Source: Pontibacillus chungwhensis (GTDB taxonomy: Bacteria > Bacillota > Bacilli > Bacillales > BH030062). Taken from it: a stretch of DNA of 64,000 bases. Below, in pieces: positions 51,389-58,863 of the stretch (positions within the stretch are counted from its first letter, which is position 1; every line of letters begins with the position of its first letter). The stretch spans positions 682,001-746,000 of the forward strand of contig NZ_CP126446.1 in assembly GCF_030166655.1 (NCBI RefSeq), written 5' to 3'. Below the pieces are notes generated by a model. It saw only the letters and a program-made list of their open reading frames with translations. It was not told where the DNA came from and made no database searches. Both the position numbers and the translations under genes were made by a program.

Positions 51389-52387
51389 ATGAAGAAACTT
51401 ACACTCGTATTTATTTCACTTTTAGTGATTGTTTTAGCTGCCTGCAGCGGAACGGCTCAATCAGAAAATGATAAGAAAATCGAAACCATAACTTTTGCTG
51501 ACCCAGGTTGGGACAGTGTTCGTGTACATAATCAGATTGCTGCAACCATTATAGAGAATGGGTATGGCTATGATACAGAAGTTACAGCTGGCTCTACTCC
51601 TGCTACTGTACAGGGGTTACGTCAAGGGGATATTAATGCGTATATGGAATTATGGGTCGATAATATTGAAGAGCTATATAATGAAGCACTCGACCAAGGA
51701 GATATTGTAGAAACGTCAGTGAACTTTGATGATAATGAACAAGGTTATTATGTCCCGACTTATGTAATCAAAGGTGATAAAGAAAGAGGAATTGATCCTA
51801 TCGCACCAGATCTTAAGTCTGTAGAAGATCTAAAGAAATATCCAGAGGTATTTAAAGACCCTGAACATCCTGAGAAGGCACGTATCTATGGTGCACCTTC
51901 AGGGTGGGCAGTGGATGAAATACTAGCACAAAAAGTCGAAACATATGGACTGGATACGTATAATTACTTCCGTCCAGGCTCTGGAGCTGCATTGGCGACG
52001 TCCTTAGCGGATGCTTATGAGTCTGGTGAAGCATGGGTTGGGTATTATTGGTCTCCAACGTGGGTGACAAGTATTTATGATCTTACATTGCTAGAAGAAC
52101 CTGAATACAACAAAGAACAGTATCAAGAGAATTATGGGACAGAGATCCCGTCTATGCGCGTAACAACAGCGGTGCACAAAGATCTCCCAGACCAAGCACC
52201 TGAAGTGGTTACGTTCCTTAAGCAATATGAAACAAGTAATGCGTTGACGCAGAGTGCATTGGAATACATGAAGAAGAATGGCACGAATGCAGAAGAAACA
52301 GCACAGTGGTGGATGAAGGAACACGAAGATGTCTGGACAGAATGGGTTCCGGAAGAAGTCGTGTCGAAAGTAAAAGAGGCCTTGTAA
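51389..52387 (+). CDS. Glycine betaine-binding lipoprotein 2 (OpuAC family)
   Basis: 332 residues from ATG 51389 (AAGGAGAAG ahead). Lipobox LVIVLAACSG, Cys19. It is collinear with binding protein 1 over the whole length (for example WVGYYWSPTWVTSIYDLTLL here, WVGYYWSPTWVTSVFDITLL there, and the common GLRQGDI motif), so it arose by duplication. Differences cluster in loops, which could change substrate range (betaine, proline betaine, carnitine), an inference. It is the last gene of the cluster and has its own terminator. Both proteins presumably serve the one permease. Confidence 0.85.
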   Translation: MKKLTLVFISLLVIVLAACSGTAQSENDKKIETITFADPGWDSVRVHNQIAATIIENGYGYDTEVTAGSTPATVQGLRQGDINAYMELWVDNIEELYNEALDQGDIVETSVNFDDNEQGYYVPTYVIKGDKERGIDPIAPDLKSVEDLKKYPEVFKDPEHPEKARIYGAPSGWAVDEILAQKVETYGLDTYNYFRPGSGAALATSLADAYESGEAWVGYYWSPTWVTSIYDLTLLEEPEYNKEQYQENYGTEIPSMRVTTAVHKDLPDQAPEVVTFLKQYETSNALTQSALEYMKKNGTNAEETAQWWMKEHEDVWTEWVPEEVVSKVKEAL

Positions 52388-52392
52388 CTTTT

Positions 52393-52425
52393 AGAACCTG
52401 CTCTTTAACAAGAGTGGGTTCTTTT
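52393..52425 (+). terminator. Terminator of binding protein 2
   Basis: AGAACC-t-GCTCTT, TAACA loop, AAGAG-tg-GGTTCT and TTT. Confidence 0.75.
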
Positions 52426-52545
52426 GTCGTATAAGGCTATTCATCAACCTTCATAAGATTAGCTGCAGTGCGCATTCGTTGTCATGAAAACATGAAAGCG
52501 GTATGATCGAAGGAGAATGAGGTAAACAGAGAGGGGCAAGTGATA

Positions 52546-53376
52546 ATGAATTTGCAATCTACAACAACTTTACATAATGGCGTTAAAATGCCTAGAGTGG
52601 GTCTTGGCGTTTATAAAATGGAAGAAGGAAATGATGTGAAAGATGCGGTGCTTTCTGCAATTGATATTGGGTATCGCAGTATCGATACGGCTTCATTCTA
52701 TAAGAATGAAGAAGGGGTCGGACAGGCCCTTCAAGAAACGTCCGTTTCTCGTGAAGATCTGTTCGTAACAACGAAGGTGTGGAATGATGAGCAAGGGTAT
52801 GAAGAAACATTAGCGGCTTTCGATAGAAGTTTAGAGAAACTTGGTCTTGAGTATCTGGATCTTTATTTAATTCATTGGCCGGTCCCTGGAAAATATAAAG
52901 ATACATGGAGAGCATTAGAGAAATTATATAAAGAAGGTAAAGTAAAAGCGATCGGCGTGAGTAACTTTATGGAGCATCACCTTGAAGATCTCCTGAAAGA
53001 TGCTGAGGTGAAACCTGTAGTGAATCAGGTTGAACTTCATCCCCGTTTGGCTCAGCCTGAGCTGAGATCATTTTGTGAAGAGCGTGGAATTCAGATGGAA
53101 GCTTGGTCCCCGCTTGCTAGAGGAAAGTATTTTGATGCACCTATTTTAGAGGAGCTTGCTGAAAAGTATGAGAAAACACCAGCTCAGATTATCTTACGCT
53201 GGGATGTTCAGCACGGAATTATTACAATCCCTAAATCTACAAAGGCACACCGTCAAAAAGAAAACGCAGACCTATTTGATTTTGAATTAACAGCTGATGA
53301 GATGAAGCAAATCGATGACTTAAATACCGGAGAGCGTAATGGACCTCATCCGGATGAATTCGATTATAACGGATAA
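52546..53376 (+). CDS. Aldo/keto reductase (YvgN-like)
   Basis: 276 residues from ATG 52546 (GAGGGGCAAG ahead). The catalytic tetrad is visible: Asp in GYRSIDTASFY, Tyr in the same phrase, Lys in VTTKVWND, His in YLIHWPVPG. The NADPH-binding end has ITIPKSTKAHRQKENADLFD. It reduces aldehydes such as methylglyoxal with NADPH, and the sequence start (LHNGVKMPRVGLGVYKM) is that of the YvgN/YtbE group. Single gene; its terminator is shared with the convergent germinant operon 2. Confidence 0.9.
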   Translation: MNLQSTTTLHNGVKMPRVGLGVYKMEEGNDVKDAVLSAIDIGYRSIDTASFYKNEEGVGQALQETSVSREDLFVTTKVWNDEQGYEETLAAFDRSLEKLGLEYLDLYLIHWPVPGKYKDTWRALEKLYKEGKVKAIGVSNFMEHHLEDLLKDAEVKPVVNQVELHPRLAQPELRSFCEERGIQMEAWSPLARGKYFDAPILEELAEKYEKTPAQIILRWDVQHGIITIPKSTKAHRQKENADLFDFELTADEMKQIDDLNTGERNGPHPDEFDYNG

Positions 53377-53383
53377 TGGATGT

Positions 53384-53418
53384 AGAAAAGCCCCTTCTGA
53401 GAAAGAAAGGGCTTTTCT
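53384..53418. terminator. Bidirectional terminator
   Basis: AGAAAAGCCC and GGGCTTTTCT around a 15-base loop, between the aldo/keto reductase gene and the convergent gerC-type gene. Confidence 0.75.
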
Positions 53419-54542
53419 TATTTGATAATCCCATGACGGACGATTCGACTCTTCGCGCTTACCTCTACGTTAATATCAGGAATCATTTCTCTCCATTCCT
53501 CTTTACTCTTTAATGGACGCTGGGTATTGTAAATCTGACCAAATCCAATAGGGTCTACTTTTTTCTCTTTCGTCACTTCTACTACATTCTTAATTTCTTC
53601 CTCAATTAAATCGGCCAATTCTTCCTCTAGGAGTTTGACAACTTTAGGATCTTGAATTTTTAAATCATCTGATATCTCTAATATTCTTCCTTCAAGCATA
53701 ACCTCTAGTTTGAATTCTAAAGAATCAGGCGAAGTGAGTTTTAAATTACTTTTACTCCTTATTTCATCAAATGTGACATACATCTTATCTATTTCTTCGT
53801 GATTTCGATCTGACTTGAAGTATGGTTTAAAGATTTCCCTTGGTAAACCAACCTCCAGGTGCCCAGCTTCAAAGCGACTTTCTATTAACTTTAGGTAAAA
53901 TCCTTTTTTTACAGGGAGTTTCCCAACTAAACGATCGTCTTGCATTAAGGCTAAGTGTCTTAGCACAGGTTTGCCGTCTTCAAGGTTTAGCATAGGAAGA
54001 ATAGGGTCGCGTCCAATGTCATAATAGTCATGTTGAAATTGATGTAGTGTACTGTAAGGAAGAACTTCGTTTCGAATGTTCTTTCGAAGCATACTGTTTA
54101 AGTAATTTCCGATGTCAGCCGCATCCTCCATTTTGTTTGAGGAAAGGATAGATTTAGCGTCTTCTTCGGCAATCGTCATATAAAGTAAGTCCGACACAGC
54201 GGCATCCCTTGCGAGGGTATCGGTTACCCTCATAATTCCTTTCTCAGCTAGCTGCGAGCCAAACACAGCAAGTCGTAGCTGTCCGGAAACAAGTTGCTTA
54301 CTGGATTTTAAGTTTGCATCCTGTCGTATCCCTTTTGCTGAATTTGCTCGGCTTGTGATAATCTGAGACACACTATTGGCATTTGGATCGAACTGAAAGA
54401 AGATCAGCGTCCCTTCTAAGAAACCCTCTTCTAACAAGTCGTATCCTATGACAGTAATGATCCCGAGGCGTTCGATATATTTTTTCTCTACGCAACCGGT
54501 GAGAAGAACGAGGATACAAAGCGTACAAATCAGTTTCTTCAT
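53418..54542 (-). CDS. Spore germinant receptor C subunit (lipoprotein), operon 2
   Basis: 374 residues. Lipobox LVLLTGCVEK with Cys17, followed directly by KKYIERLGIITVIGYDL (family start). The three-part GerC domain follows, ending in VVEVTKEKKVDPIGFGQIYN and IPDINVEVSAKSRIVRHGII. It is the last gene of the minus-strand receptor operon and overlaps the B gene by four bases. Related to, but clearly diverged from, the C subunit of operon 1. Confidence 0.85.
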   Translation of the reverse strand: MKKLICTLCILVLLTGCVEKKYIERLGIITVIGYDLLEEGFLEGTLIFFQFDPNANSVSQIITSRANSAKGIRQDANLKSSKQLVSGQLRLAVFGSQLAEKGIMRVTDTLARDAAVSDLLYMTIAEEDAKSILSSNKMEDAADIGNYLNSMLRKNIRNEVLPYSTLHQFQHDYYDIGRDPILPMLNLEDGKPVLRHLALMQDDRLVGKLPVKKGFYLKLIESRFEAGHLEVGLPREIFKPYFKSDRNHEEIDKMYVTFDEIRSKSNLKLTSPDSLEFKLEVMLEGRILEISDDLKIQDPKVVKLLEEELADLIEEEIKNVVEVTKEKKVDPIGFGQIYNTQRPLKSKEEWREMIPDINVEVSAKSRIVRHGIIK

Positions 54543-55651
54543 TGTGAGCCTCCTCGCTTTCTACGAATGTAGTTCTTCCCTAATACAATCGGTAATAGGA
54601 CGAGAGGATAAACAAACGCAATATAAAAGCCAACCGTTGCTAGCTTATCCGTAAAATAATTGATTTGGAGACGATCTTGAAAGAGAATCGTTCCAAAGAA
54701 CAGAAGAACGGCACTAACATAGAGTACATGCTTTTGTTTCAGTCCGTAAATTCGTTTAAATGTATACGTACATAGCCACATCACAGTGATCATGTTCGGT
54801 AAGATGACGATCATCCATATTCCAACGGCGATAATATCGAATCGCTCTAAGAAGGAAAATTGAATGATTTTAAACATAGAAAGGGTCGGCCAAATTAAAC
54901 GCTCCAATTGTGGTCCGCTGAAATATCCGACCGTTACCGCAACGACTGCTAATGTAAGAAGAGTCGTGCTCCAAACACCTATTTGCACTGATCGATGTGC
55001 TTGTTGCTTATTTTGTATATAGGGGTAAATGAACATTAACGTTTCAAAGCCCACGAGGGAATAGGTTGCCTTAAATGTTCCTTGCAAGATATCCGAGTAG
55101 GGAGTGGTCATAATGGGAAAAAAGTGATTCCACTCCATAAGCGATACGGGTTTATACAGAACAATGACTAACCAAAAAGTCCCGATAAAGAATAAAAAGG
55201 AAACGCCTACAATAACCCTTACTCCCCCAAGAACTGCATAAACAACGAGTGATAGCAAGAACAAACACATGAGCCATGTGGGGATGGTTGGGAACAGAAA
55301 CACCTGCACAACTTCAATGTAATTGAGAAGTACTGAAATAAGCAGACTGAAGAAGTAAAGGGCTAAAAGGGTTCCCAAAATCTTTCCGATCCATTTACCA
55401 AATATGTCGACTTGAATGCCAGGTAAATCTGCGCTTTGGTATTGATTAAGAATTTTAGACATACAAAAGACGCTAATACTCACCCAAACCCCCGCTATAA
55501 TAACCGATATCCATGCATCTTGCTTCGCTTCAGCATAGATGTGGGTGGAGATCCCCATTATTCCTGTCCCTACTTGCGTTGTATGAATCAAGAAAATGAG
55601 GTAGAAAGCTTGAATTTGAATTCCTTCTGGTACTTGAAGTTGTATTTTCAT
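54539..55651 (-). CDS. Spore germinant receptor B subunit, operon 2
   Basis: 370 residues, ten predicted membrane helices. The start region IQAFYLIFLIHTTQVGTGIM carries the helix-1 break (VGTGIMG), and GIWMIVILPNMITVMWLCTY is a later conserved helix. B subunits bind the nutrient germinant. It overlaps the C gene (ATGA type) and begins 9 bases after the A gene stop. Sequence similarity to the B subunit of operon 1 is limited to helix positions, so a different germinant is likely. Confidence 0.85.
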   Translation of the reverse strand: MKIQLQVPEGIQIQAFYLIFLIHTTQVGTGIMGISTHIYAEAKQDAWISVIIAGVWVSISVFCMSKILNQYQSADLPGIQVDIFGKWIGKILGTLLALYFFSLLISVLLNYIEVVQVFLFPTIPTWLMCLFLLSLVVYAVLGGVRVIVGVSFLFFIGTFWLVIVLYKPVSLMEWNHFFPIMTTPYSDILQGTFKATYSLVGFETLMFIYPYIQNKQQAHRSVQIGVWSTTLLTLAVVAVTVGYFSGPQLERLIWPTLSMFKIIQFSFLERFDIIAVGIWMIVILPNMITVMWLCTYTFKRIYGLKQKHVLYVSAVLLFFGTILFQDRLQINYFTDKLATVGFYIAFVYPLVLLPIVLGKNYIRRKRGGSQ

Positions 55652-55660
55652 AATGCATCC

Positions 55661-57172
55661 CTACTCATCAATATCTCTTTTCTTTTTGGCTTCCTTTTCC
55701 GAGAATTTTATAGGTTTCTTTGTTTCATTTACGGTTGGGCGTTTGTTCGCACGAGACCATGGAAGTCTTATGATCGAGTTATCCAAATCAGCAAAGTGGA
55801 ACGGATACAATGGAGATAGGTATGGTGTGCCAAGAGACGTTACTTTCAGTAAATGGATAACTAGAAACGATAAACCAAGGAAGATTCCTATAAGCCCCCA
55901 TAAGCCAGATAGAATAATCATTGGAAATCGTATAACCCTTATGGCTCCTCCCATCATATAGCTAGGCGCTGTAAAGGAGGCTAAAGCACTGAGGGCTACG
56001 ACTATAATTAAGATATTACTCGTGAATCCGGCTTTAACGGCAGCTTGACCTAATACGATACCGCCTACAATACCCATTGTCTGACCCACTTTGGTCGGTA
56101 GCCGGGCGCCGGCCTCCCTGAGTAGTTCAATTAAGAGTTCTAGCAATAAGGCCTCAAACACAGGCGGGAATGGAACATTGGCTCTTGATTGTCCTAATGA
56201 GACCAAGAGAGAAGAAGGGATTACTTCTACATGGAAGGATAGACCAGCCACGTAAGCAGGTGTTAATAATATCGATAAGAACATCGCTGCTAATCGCATT
56301 AAGCGAAGAAACGTCCCAATGTTCCATCTGAAATAAATATCTTCTGTAGATTCTAAAAAGCTAAATAACGTCGACGGAGTCACCAGAACCGTCGGACTTT
56401 TATCCACCATAATCCCTACTTTGCCGTTAATTAAGGAGTTACAGAGTCTGTCTGGTAGCTCTGTGGTCAAAAGCTGTGGAAAAATACTTGATGAGCGATC
56501 CTCGATGTACTGTGCTAGCACGTTGCTATCCATCACATCGTTCACATCAAGGTCTTCAAGCCTTTGGCGTACTGTGTTAATTAAGTCATTATTTGCTATA
56601 TTCTTTAAGTAGACGATCCGAATTTCAGTTGGAATTTCGGATCCGATAATTAACTTTTCGGTTGTAAATTCAGGTGTGTCTAAACGCCATCTGATAATGT
56701 TTAAGTTTGTGACCATGGATTCTGTGAAAGCAATTTGAGGACCGAGAACGAGTGATTCATTTTCCGCTCGAGATACAGCGCGACGCGCTTGTTCTGGAAT
56801 GTAGTACGTAATCGGTTGGTCATCTTCTTCTACATAGATCCCTGCTCCGCCTTGGATGAGTTCTTTGGCCACGGATACAAGGGTGTCATGCAACGTACTC
56901 GAAGCAAGAGGCACTTCGTTTTGGATCATTTTTGCATCCCATGTTTTATTCTGAGAAGTGAGGAGTGTATCTAATAGGCTTCTGTGAAGCTGTTCTTTAT
57001 TAATTTGATAGGTGAAGTAGAAGATCAGGACGCGCTTTTGTCCGAGCGTGTACGTCGTGAAGTTAAGGTCTGGACTATCCTGAAGCATCGTTGAAAGCTG
57101 CTTCTTAAATTCTTCAATTGAACAAGGAAACGTATCACTTGGCTTCTTCTTCTTTTGTACAGAACGGCGCAT
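55661..57172 (-). CDS. Spore germinant receptor A subunit (GerA family), operon 2
   Basis: 503 residues from ATG 57172 (AAGGAGGATCG 7 bases before it); the open frame extends to 57271 without a site. Soluble N-terminal domain of ~290 residues, then membrane helices with PVFEALLLELLIELLREAGA, RLPTKVGQTMGIVGGIVLGQ and AAVKAGFTSNILIIVVALSA, the family hallmarks; FPQLLTTELPDRLCNSLING precedes. First gene of operon 2, divergent from the DUF389 gene. Lysine-rich C-terminus. Confidence 0.9.
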   Translation of the reverse strand: MRRSVQKKKKPSDTFPCSIEEFKKQLSTMLQDSPDLNFTTYTLGQKRVLIFYFTYQINKEQLHRSLLDTLLTSQNKTWDAKMIQNEVPLASSTLHDTLVSVAKELIQGGAGIYVEEDDQPITYYIPEQARRAVSRAENESLVLGPQIAFTESMVTNLNIIRWRLDTPEFTTEKLIIGSEIPTEIRIVYLKNIANNDLINTVRQRLEDLDVNDVMDSNVLAQYIEDRSSSIFPQLLTTELPDRLCNSLINGKVGIMVDKSPTVLVTPSTLFSFLESTEDIYFRWNIGTFLRLMRLAAMFLSILLTPAYVAGLSFHVEVIPSSLLVSLGQSRANVPFPPVFEALLLELLIELLREAGARLPTKVGQTMGIVGGIVLGQAAVKAGFTSNILIIVVALSALASFTAPSYMMGGAIRVIRFPMIILSGLWGLIGIFLGLSFLVIHLLKVTSLGTPYLSPLYPFHFADLDNSIIRLPWSRANKRPTVNETKKPIKFSEKEAKKKRDIDE

Positions 57173-57363
57173 TTCGATCCTCCTTTTCGTTGGTCGTTTT
57201 TTGTTAGTATGGTGAGAATTCCATTTTTTATAAGGAGCATCCAAAAAAGATTCTAGGAGGAAATGAGTCAAGAACGGTTTTTATACTTTAAATACATAGT
57301 CACGTTCATTTGTTCAGATACTACTAGAACAATTTGAATCCAGAAGAAAAGGGCGAGATTGAG

Positions 57364-58392
57364 ATGAGCCTGCAATTAATAGAAGCATATATTCCTGATA
57401 AACATTTTGAATCGGTCAATGAGAAGTTACAGGAACAGCCGCATACCTCCTATTGGGTTTCGAGTGAATCCGAAGAAAGAATGTTAGTAAGGATCCTTGT
57501 AGGCTCTGACCAGGTCGAAGAGATCCTGAACTATTTAGAGAGTGTCTCAAACGTTGTAGACGGATTTGAAACCATGTTAATTCCGGTGCGTACGTATTTA
57601 TCACGGGAAACGTTAAATAGTGAGAGTGAAGAAGAAACAAACCAAGAAGATGCAGATGAGGAAGAAAAGCAAATTCTCCTTCGGGCAAGTCGTCAGGAAC
57701 TAATTTCATTTGTGGAGAGTAACAGCGTAACGACATTAAATTACTCTCTTATGATCTTTTTTTCAGCTGTCGTGGGGTCAATGGGCTTTATTAAAGATAG
57801 CGATGCAGTTGTGATTGGCTCGATGGTGATTGCTCCTTTGATTGGTCCGGTTATTGCCACGGCTTTTGCTGCGATTCTTGGAGATTATCGGTTGCTTGGA
57901 AAGGCTGCTCTGACTTCCTTTATCGGTGTGGCTATTGTGGTCGTTATGGCTATTTTGTTTAATTTTATCTTTCATATGAGTGGGGAATCTTCTCAATATA
58001 CATCGAGGACAGGTGTCACGGGTTCTGACTTTTTCCTGGCTCTCGCCGCCGGGGGGGCAGGAGCGATTGCTACGCTGAATCGAAAGGCCGGAAACTTGGT
58101 AGGTGTTATGGTAGCTGTAGCTTTGCTGCCACCAAACGTTGCACTTGGGATGTCGATTGGGAAAGGGTTATGGGATGAAGCGTACGGATCGTTTCTCCTT
58201 GTCACGGTCAATATTATGTGCATTCTGTTATCTGCGGTCATTGTTTTCTCCCTTGCAGGTATTCGGCCTGTCAGGTGGAAGGAAGTACAACGGGCCAATG
58301 TGTCGAGGTCCTTGTCTATTGTATTTGTATTAATCATTGTAGCTTCTTTAGTAGGGGTTATCTTTCTGGGTGAGGGAATTTCAATGCAATAA
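57364..58392 (+). CDS. DUF389 membrane protein
   Basis: 342 residues from ATG 57364 (AAAAGGG ahead). N-terminal ~90 residues form a ferredoxin-like soluble domain (LQLIEAYIPDKHFESVNEKL), then an acidic linker, then the DUF389 membrane core (TIGR00341) with about six helices: SNSVTTLNYSLMIFFSAVVG, DAVVIGSMVIAPLIGPVIAT, and NRKAGNLVGVMVAVALLPPN. The family occurs in many bacteria; function is not known, and transport has been suggested. It is divergent from germinant operon 2. Confidence 0.85.
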   Translation: MSLQLIEAYIPDKHFESVNEKLQEQPHTSYWVSSESEERMLVRILVGSDQVEEILNYLESVSNVVDGFETMLIPVRTYLSRETLNSESEEETNQEDADEEEKQILLRASRQELISFVESNSVTTLNYSLMIFFSAVVGSMGFIKDSDAVVIGSMVIAPLIGPVIATAFAAILGDYRLLGKAALTSFIGVAIVVVMAILFNFIFHMSGESSQYTSRTGVTGSDFFLALAAGGAGAIATLNRKAGNLVGVMVAVALLPPNVALGMSIGKGLWDEAYGSFLLVTVNIMCILLSAVIVFSLAGIRPVRWKEVQRANVSRSLSIVFVLIIVASLVGVIFLGEGISMQ

Positions 58393-58451
58393 CAAGTGTC
58401 ATAACCCAAGCTTTCGTTTCATATTGTAAAAAAGAAAATGATGGAAAGTTA

Positions 58452-58480
58452 TTGACTTAAGATTTTGAAAATTATATACT
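58452..58480 (+). promoter_or_regulatory. Promoter of the ABC exporter leader
   Basis: TTGACT (58452-58457) and TATACT (58475-58480) with a 17-base spacer: a near-ideal sigma-A promoter. Transcription would start near 58487, about 380 bases before the first exporter gene. Confidence 0.75.
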
Positions 58481-58501
58481 TTAATCACTATTTATGAAAG
58501 G

Positions 58502-58666
58502 GAGGTCACATCAAAATGAACAAGCGTAGAATTGTAATTATGATTGCCATGAATATGAATAATTACGTGACCTCATCCTTCTCGTAAAAAGGTTCCAGTT
58601 GTCTGGTATCCTTTTGTTCATTTTGAGACGTTGAGGAGGTTACGACTAGATCGTAGCCTCTTTTTT
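58502..58666 (+). promoter_or_regulatory. Attenuator: antiterminator and terminator 1
   Basis: Three competing pairings can be drawn. (a) GAGGTCAC 58502-58509 with GTGACCTC 58567-58574 hides the leader ribosome site. (b) CGTGACCTC 58566-58574 with GAGGTTACG 58636-58644 (nine pairs, one G-U) is an antiterminator. (c) GAGGTTACGA 58636-58645 with TCGTAGCCTC 58651-58660, followed by six T, is a terminator. (b) and (c) exclude each other. A small hairpin AAAAGG-CCAG/CTGG-CCTTTT lies between at 58587-58615. A ribosome stalled early in the leader would leave (b) free to form; one reaching the stop would cover it and allow (c). Confidence 0.65.
58516..58587 (+). CDS. 23-residue leader peptide of the attenuator
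   Basis: ATG 58516 follows AAAGGGAGG (58497-58505), ending at TAA 58585-58587. The peptide begins MNKRRIVIMIAMNMNNYV; it is Met/Ile/Asn rich with a basic start and ends in TSSFS. GAGGTCAC (58502-58509), which includes the ribosome site, can pair with GTGACCTC (58567-58574) inside the reading frame. In B. subtilis the equivalent exporter genes bmrCD follow the leader gene bmrB, whose translation controls transcription. This ORF occupies the same place; similarity to BmrB was not testable. Confidence 0.65.
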   Translation: MNKRRIVIMIAMNMNNYVTSSFS

Positions 58667-58675
58667 GTGCCTTTA

Positions 58676-58713
58676 GCACATACGTTAAGAGTCTAACGTA
58701 TGTGCTTTTTTTT
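58676..58713 (+). terminator. Terminator 2 in the exporter leader
   Basis: GCACATACGTTA (58676-58687) and TAACGTATGTGC (58694-58705), a perfect 12-bp stem with a six-base loop and eight T. It stands upstream of the exporter genes, so transcription must pass it as well. TGTGC at 58666-58670 can pair with GCACA 58676-58680 and would compete with it. Confidence 0.85.
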
Positions 58714-58780
58714 GTCTTTTTTGAGGTTTGGCAGATTGTCTGCTTTATCTATATAAATCAAGTTTTGGGAGGCGTTAATT

Positions 58781-58834
58781 ATGTTGAGTTGTATTCGTAT
58801 GTATGGATCAAAGCAAGAGATGGAAGGCGGCTAA
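58781..58834 (+). CDS. Second short leader ORF (17 residues)
   Basis: TGGGAGG lies 7-8 bases before ATG 58781; the frame ends TAA 58832-58834. The peptide starts MLSCIRMYGSKQEM. It is between terminator 2 and the first exporter gene (start 58864). It may be a second control peptide or only a chance frame; the good ribosome site favours translation. Confidence 0.35.
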   Translation: MLSCIRMYGSKQEMEGG

Positions 58835-58863
58835 CAAACGAATAATGGAAAGTTGGTGACAGG

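Noticed and set aside
58781-58834. The 17-codon ORF as start of the exporter gene
   Set aside because: It ends in TAA well before the exporter start at 58864 and is in a different frame; it is kept as a possible leader ORF only.
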